NCBI GenBank assembly: GCA_907163345.1
Contig: CAJQUN010000473.1
Location: forward strand, 361,322-425,321
From: Haberlea rhodopensis
Lineage: Eukaryota > Streptophyta > Magnoliopsida > Lamiales > Gesneriaceae
Direction: 5' to 3'
DNA length: 64,000 nt
Part shown: piece after piece, positions 60,021 to 64,000 of the stretch
Position numbering within the stretch: the first letter of the stretch is position 1
How the letters are laid out: the number at the start of each line of letters is the position of its first letter
Made by a program: the position numbers and the translations under genes
Notes under the pieces: model-generated
Databases searched by the model: none
Told to the model about the DNA's origin: nothing
What the model saw: only the letters and a program-made list of their open reading frames with translations

Positions 60021-60206
60021 GCTGCAACACAAGGGTTAATACAACACCAAAAGCAATTCATAAAACTCATCGTTAGATAATTGAACATGTTAGTATAACA
60101 TCTTCTTCTTTATGAATAACATACATATAAACATGTCCAAAAGTAAGCACAAAGCTAACTTATTGCTAAGGCTACCCTTCACTCATTCCCGAGTTATCTA
60201 ACCACT

Positions 60207-60218
60207 GCTCTGATACCA
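60207..60218 (-). other. Primer binding site (tRNA-iMet), element E
   Basis: Minus-strand TGGTATCAGAGC, 4 nt inside the 5' LTR that begins at 60223. Confidence 0.95.
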
Positions 60219-60222
60219 CTAA

Positions 60223-61972
60223 TGTGGGGTCTTCCCACCTTAACAGTGATTAATAGACATAAGAAGGACTAAATATGCATTTAAGTAACATCTTAAGGTT
60301 TTGGTTGTTACACGAGCTAACAGGATTACAGGCCAAAATACAAAACTTCAAAAATAATTCATTACATTCTAAAAGAATGTCATTTAGATTTACACTACTC
60401 CTAGAGTAGATACTAATCATAACTTGAATCCTATACATTCCTGTGTCCCTCGTAGCTCACTGCCTCAACCCGACCCTTAGTCCTTTCGTCCAAAGTGTAC
60501 CTACAGGGACAACACATCATGAGCATATACAATCTTACTTATCATCATAAAAACATCATAGCAATGCATGAAATAATTGTTAAGTAAGTATGCTGGATTT
60601 CTCATTAACTTCTTATTGTTGTCCCTGACTTGTAATCATGCATATGTGGCATCTTACACCCGTGGAATCTTACCACAATATCATCGTATGGCCTCTTACT
60701 ATATGGGGCATCTTACCCCCGTGGCATCTTACCACAATACATCGCATGGCCTCTTACCATGTGGGGCATCTTACCACAATACATCGTGTAAATGTCATCA
60801 TATAAGCATCGTATAAGCATCATCATATAAACATCGTATGAACTTCATCGTATAAACATCGTATAAACATCATCGTGTAAACATCGTATAGACATCATCA
60901 TTTCATCGTGAATACTCATGCAATAAAAGCATAGTTGTAGTATAAAGATGTGTGTTACCGTCCGATGCCCGTACGCCTCTTACGTACCTTTCGAAAGGAG
61001 GAGGAGTCAACAGACTTTATCTCCTTGATGGTGCCGGTACCTGGGATGGTTCTACAAGACCACATAATACCATATTAGATGCTTCAAAATCATCTCACAT
61101 CATAAACTTAACAAAATAAATCATCATTGTATTTTCAACTTTCTGTCTCTCTCGATCGATCGGCCCAAGGTCTCGATCGATCGAGACACTGTGCACAAAT
61201 AGTGCCTTAGCATCCTGCCTCGCTCGATCGATCGAACATTTTACCGATCGATCGAGGAGCTTCACGATCGATCGAGAAATCCTTCGATCGATCGGCATCA
61301 AAATTTCAAACATGCTTTAGACTTTCTGTCTCGCTCAATCGATCGGGACCAAATCTCGATCGATCGAGAGCTCTGAAAGATCGGGATTTTCCCCAGATTT
61401 TTGAGCACCTCTTTTCACCCCATCTTTTCTACTTCATAACACATCTATCATGCTGAAACAAACATGTGAAGAACTTCATAAATATCCATGTAAGCTCTTA
61501 AATCGAAGGTTTAACAAAACCTAAGCTAACATGCATCATAACATCATCATAATCTTCATCCTCAACCAACTTTAAACAGAAACAGAGCATGCTTATCTTT
61601 TTCCAGATTTTCGAGCAACATCTTTTCATAACAAGAAATCTAACACATAAAACATGTAACATGCTCGAACAAACATGCTAGGGGCTACAAAATACTTCAA
61701 TGCAAGTACTCATACCATGGTTTCGACCAAACCTATATTAGCATGCATGAAAATCACCCAACCAAACCCAAACTTAACCAAACTTCCCAGAAAACAGAGT
61801 ATTAAAACCTTACCCTCTTCTTCCCACAAGAATTCCTTGCTTAATCCACAACTTAAATCCTTCCTTCCTGTAGCTTAGGGGGACGTTTTTTTGATGCAGA
61901 AGAAAAGGGAGAGAGAGGAGAATGATTGGGGAAGGAGGGATGGGTTGAAAGGAATGATGGGGTATGGGTTGG
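60223..61972 (-). repeat. Element E 5' LTR, truncated by insertion
   Basis: 1750 bp aligned with 53317 to about 55172 of the left LTR, with small indels and a shorter hairpin array. Its promoter end lies beyond the Athila-like insertion, presumably outside the window. Confidence 0.93.
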
Positions 61973-63421
61973 TGATAAGTGTATTTTATACACTTATATT
62001 TCTTCTTGTTTTGCATGGTTTAGTGTTAGTTTTCGATCAACATTACGCTTTTGGTTTTGTTATGTGTTGTTTTGCAGGAATCCAGGTAATTACATGTTTG
62101 TGGACTAAAAGGGTGCAAATGACGGAAGGAACGGATGAATTGAAGTAAAAAATCAACACTTTGAATCAAAGCAACATGCGTAATTACGCTTGTCCTTAGG
62201 CGTACTACGCCTAAGCTACGACATTTGAGCTTTTAAAAGAATTTCTTGAGGCTGTAACTACGCCTGATGTGAGGCGTAACTACGCCTAGCTCACGGCAAT
62301 TGTGATTTTGAAAAATTTTAAGTGGCGTAATTACGCCACTTTTGAGGCGTAATTAGCCAGTCACGCGGGAAGCCAGACTTTGGGACACGTCGACAGGCGT
62401 AACTACGCCACTTCGGAGGCGTATTACGCCTGATGAATTTTGGCAATTTTGGAGACTTTCCTTAGTTGATTGCACGGGACTTTTAAAGGGTTTAGAGGAG
62501 GATTTTCGAAGGCTATTTCAGACTTAGACATATTTTGGGAGTGAAAGAGGCTAGGGTTGAAGAACGGAGAAGAATAACGACGACGGCTCGGAACAAAAAG
62601 TAGAGAATTCATAACGAGACGGCGGCGTTCATCGGAGATCGAAGAATATCGTCCAATTCGTTTGTATCTCTAAACTTTTATCAATTTTATGGGTTATTTA
62701 AACATGTCTATGTGTTTAAATACTTCTAGCATGAGCTAATTTTATTTTCTAGTAGACGATGTAGCTTGTTTTGAAACTACGCTTATTATGAATTGATTGA
62801 AGTTTATTTGGATTTCCGTATGGTTTATTTATGTTTTCCTGTTCTTAATGCTTTTAATCTACTGGCCATGGATTGAATGATTCCATATTTGTGATCTATC
62901 ACTCGGGAGAGGGGGTTATGAATAGGAAAGAAGGAATTCGTATCGTGGTAGTTATATTGTTCGGAATGCCTATAACTCCATAGAAGTCGTCATAGGAATT
63001 ACTGCGCTTTTACAATTGTTTGATAATTAATCTTAGATAGGGATATCAAGATTAATGTTAGATAATTACTTCTGCTTAACACCCGGGAGGGGGAGTAGAA
63101 ACAACTAAGAATTCTCGGCTAGTAAACTAGGAAATCCATAAAATGGAAATCGAGGAATGATAAGTGTAGTGGATGAACAAGTGAAATCGTACTCCTAGAT
63201 TTGTCTCCAACTGATTTCTTTTCAACTCAGTATTTGATCATCGTTAGTTAATTAATTTTTATTCTTCGCATTACACTCAACTATTCGATTCTCTAAATAA
63301 AGCAAAGATTATTTTAATTCAGTATTTAGACTTAACTATTTAATCAATCTCTGTGGGTTCGACATCTTTCTATATTAAAACTTGACTACCGTGCGCTTGC
63401 GGTAAGGGATTTTTCGCAACA
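61973..63421 (+). repeat. Athila-like 5' LTR (1449 bp)
   Basis: Starts TGATAAGTGTATTTTATACACTTA, which contains the inverted repeat AAGTGTA/TACACTT around the TATTTTA core, and ends TTTTTCGCAACA. The part at 62170-62435 holds a cluster of GGCGTAATTACGCC-like palindromes. Confidence 0.85.
62170..62435. repeat. GGCGTAATTACGCC palindrome cluster
   Basis: At least seven full or half copies of GGCGTA(A)(T/C)TACGCC, often in pairs 15-25 bp apart. Perfect palindromes occur beside variants such as GGCGTACTACGCC. Confidence 0.85.
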
Positions 63422-63427
63422 AGTTTT

Positions 63428-63445
63428 TGGCGTCGTTGCCGGGGA
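63428..63445 (+). other. Primer binding site (tRNA-Asp), Athila-like element
   Basis: TGGCGTCGTTGCCGGGGA begins 6 nt after the LTR. It differs by one base from the usual Athila/Tat site complementary to tRNA-Asp. Confidence 0.85.
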
Positions 63446-63562
63446 TTGATTTATTTAGTACAATCTGATACTGTACCAATTAATCTTGGTTTTAATTTAG
63501 AGCTTTTATTCATTTTATTTTGGAGTGAATTTTGTCTTTTCTGAATTTTTTTTTTGCAGTGC

Positions 63563-64000
63563 ATGCAAAAGTACACTACTCCTGAATCGTTACTGTTTGA
63601 TCCTAAGATCGAGAGAACTGCAAGAAGACTGAGAAAAACGAGAAGGGAGGAATTGATAGAAATGGCTGCAAATAGAGACAACAACGAACCACCTCCACAA
63701 CTTGTTGAACCTCAAAGGGCGATCAGAGACTATTTCAAACCATTGGTCAACAACAATTACTCTGGGATAGCTCGCCAGCCTATCAATGCCAACAACTTTG
63801 AACTTAAGCCGGCATTGATAAGTATGGTGCAACAGAATCAGTTTGGTGGGTCCCCTGTTGAAGACCCCAACTTGCATTTGAGGATATTTTGGAGATAGCT
63901 GATACTGTGAAGATGAATGGTTCCAGAAGATACTGTGAGACTGCGATTGTTCCCTTTCTCTCTTAGGGACCATGCAGGAGCTGGCAACAATCTCTCCCAA
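63563..64000 (+). pseudogene. Athila-like gag, N-terminal part, frameshifted
   Basis: From the ATG at 63563 the frame gives RAIRDYFKP, NNFELKPALI and an FGG...EDPN...HL block, typical of Athila gag, then stops at 63896-63898. The next conserved parts (LEIADTVKMNG, then TVRLRLFPFSLRD) are visible in other frames, so two small indels near 63885 and 63920 break it. The frame then leaves the window. In the family this is the capsid-forming protein. Confidence 0.82.

Larger units (their letters stand above)
53317..61972 (-). mobile_element. Element E: D-family Gypsy element, inverted, truncated at right
   Basis: Minus-strand 3' LTR 53317-55447, PPT, broken gag-pol, iMet PBS, and 5' LTR from 60223 until it stops at 61972 where an Athila-like LTR begins. 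The left LTR continues past the matching point (GGGGTATGGGTTGG, then TCAAGTGG), proving the right one is interrupted. It is the same family as D by LTR and coding sequence. Confidence 0.95.
61973..64000 (+). mobile_element. Athila-like Gypsy retrotransposon, 5' part
   Basis: A 5' LTR, a tRNA-Asp PBS and the start of gag run off the right edge. It interrupts the E 5' LTR at 61972. The candidate TSD is GTTGG (61968-61972); its partner would be outside the window. Confidence 0.88.

Noticed and set aside
63554..63562. Upstream TTG start for the Athila-like gag
   Set aside because: TTG is not a usual plant start; the ATG at 63563 follows directly. The same applies to 22073, 38832, 46285 and 60032, where the true ATG is 12 nt downstream in the direction of reading.

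Overview
The window is nuclear DNA from a flowering plant, most likely a eudicot. The evidence is one intron-containing receptor kinase of the plant LRK10L type and a dense fill of plant LTR retrotransposons: Ty3/Gypsy chromoviruses of the Tekay/Del kind with a C-terminal chromodomain, a Ty1/Copia pol fragment, and an Athila-like element primed by tRNA-Asp. I cannot name the species.

Layout. 1-1363 is a Gypsy LTR on the minus strand that runs off the left edge. 1364-4176 is the 3' part of a Copia element (broken RT-RNase H, PPT, 3' LTR). 4177 to about 7040 is a decayed minus-strand relative of element B. About 7.0-16.2 kb is the only non-LTR-element island. It holds the receptor kinase gene (8746-11298, minus, three exons), a MITE-like repeat, small duplications and a Copia gag relic. 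16208-53133 is a four-deep stack: element D (plus) contains C (plus) in its 5' LTR, C contains B (minus) in its 5' LTR, and B contains A (plus) in its 3' LTR. Every level has a matching 5-bp target-site duplication, and every insertion site can be compared with the uninterrupted partner LTR. 53317-61972 is element E, same family as D but inverted. It is cut on its right side by an Athila-like element (61973 to the window end).

State of the elements. A (2293-bp LTRs, two differences noticed by eye) and C carry uninterrupted gag-pol frames and look potentially autonomous. B has equal-length 2652-bp LTRs, a PBS and a PPT but no gag-pol, so it would depend on other elements' proteins. D and E have broken gag-pol; D has also lost the integrase catalytic Glu.

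Most unusual structure. The chromovirus LTR families, although very different in sequence, share one order: TATA box, a cluster of short perfect palindromes (usually CGATCGATCG with matching flanks), a conserved block with CCATCCCAGG and GAGATAAAGT, a strong splice-donor-like AAG/GTACGTAAG, and then a tandem array of small hairpins. Within an array the loops stay the same while the two stem arms change together. An acceptor-like TTGCAG lies one base before the gag ATG in A, C, D and E. One reading is a spliced leader, with the hairpin array present only in unspliced genomic RNA, as a packaging or dimerisation signal would be. That reading is inference; the sequence pattern itself is directly visible.
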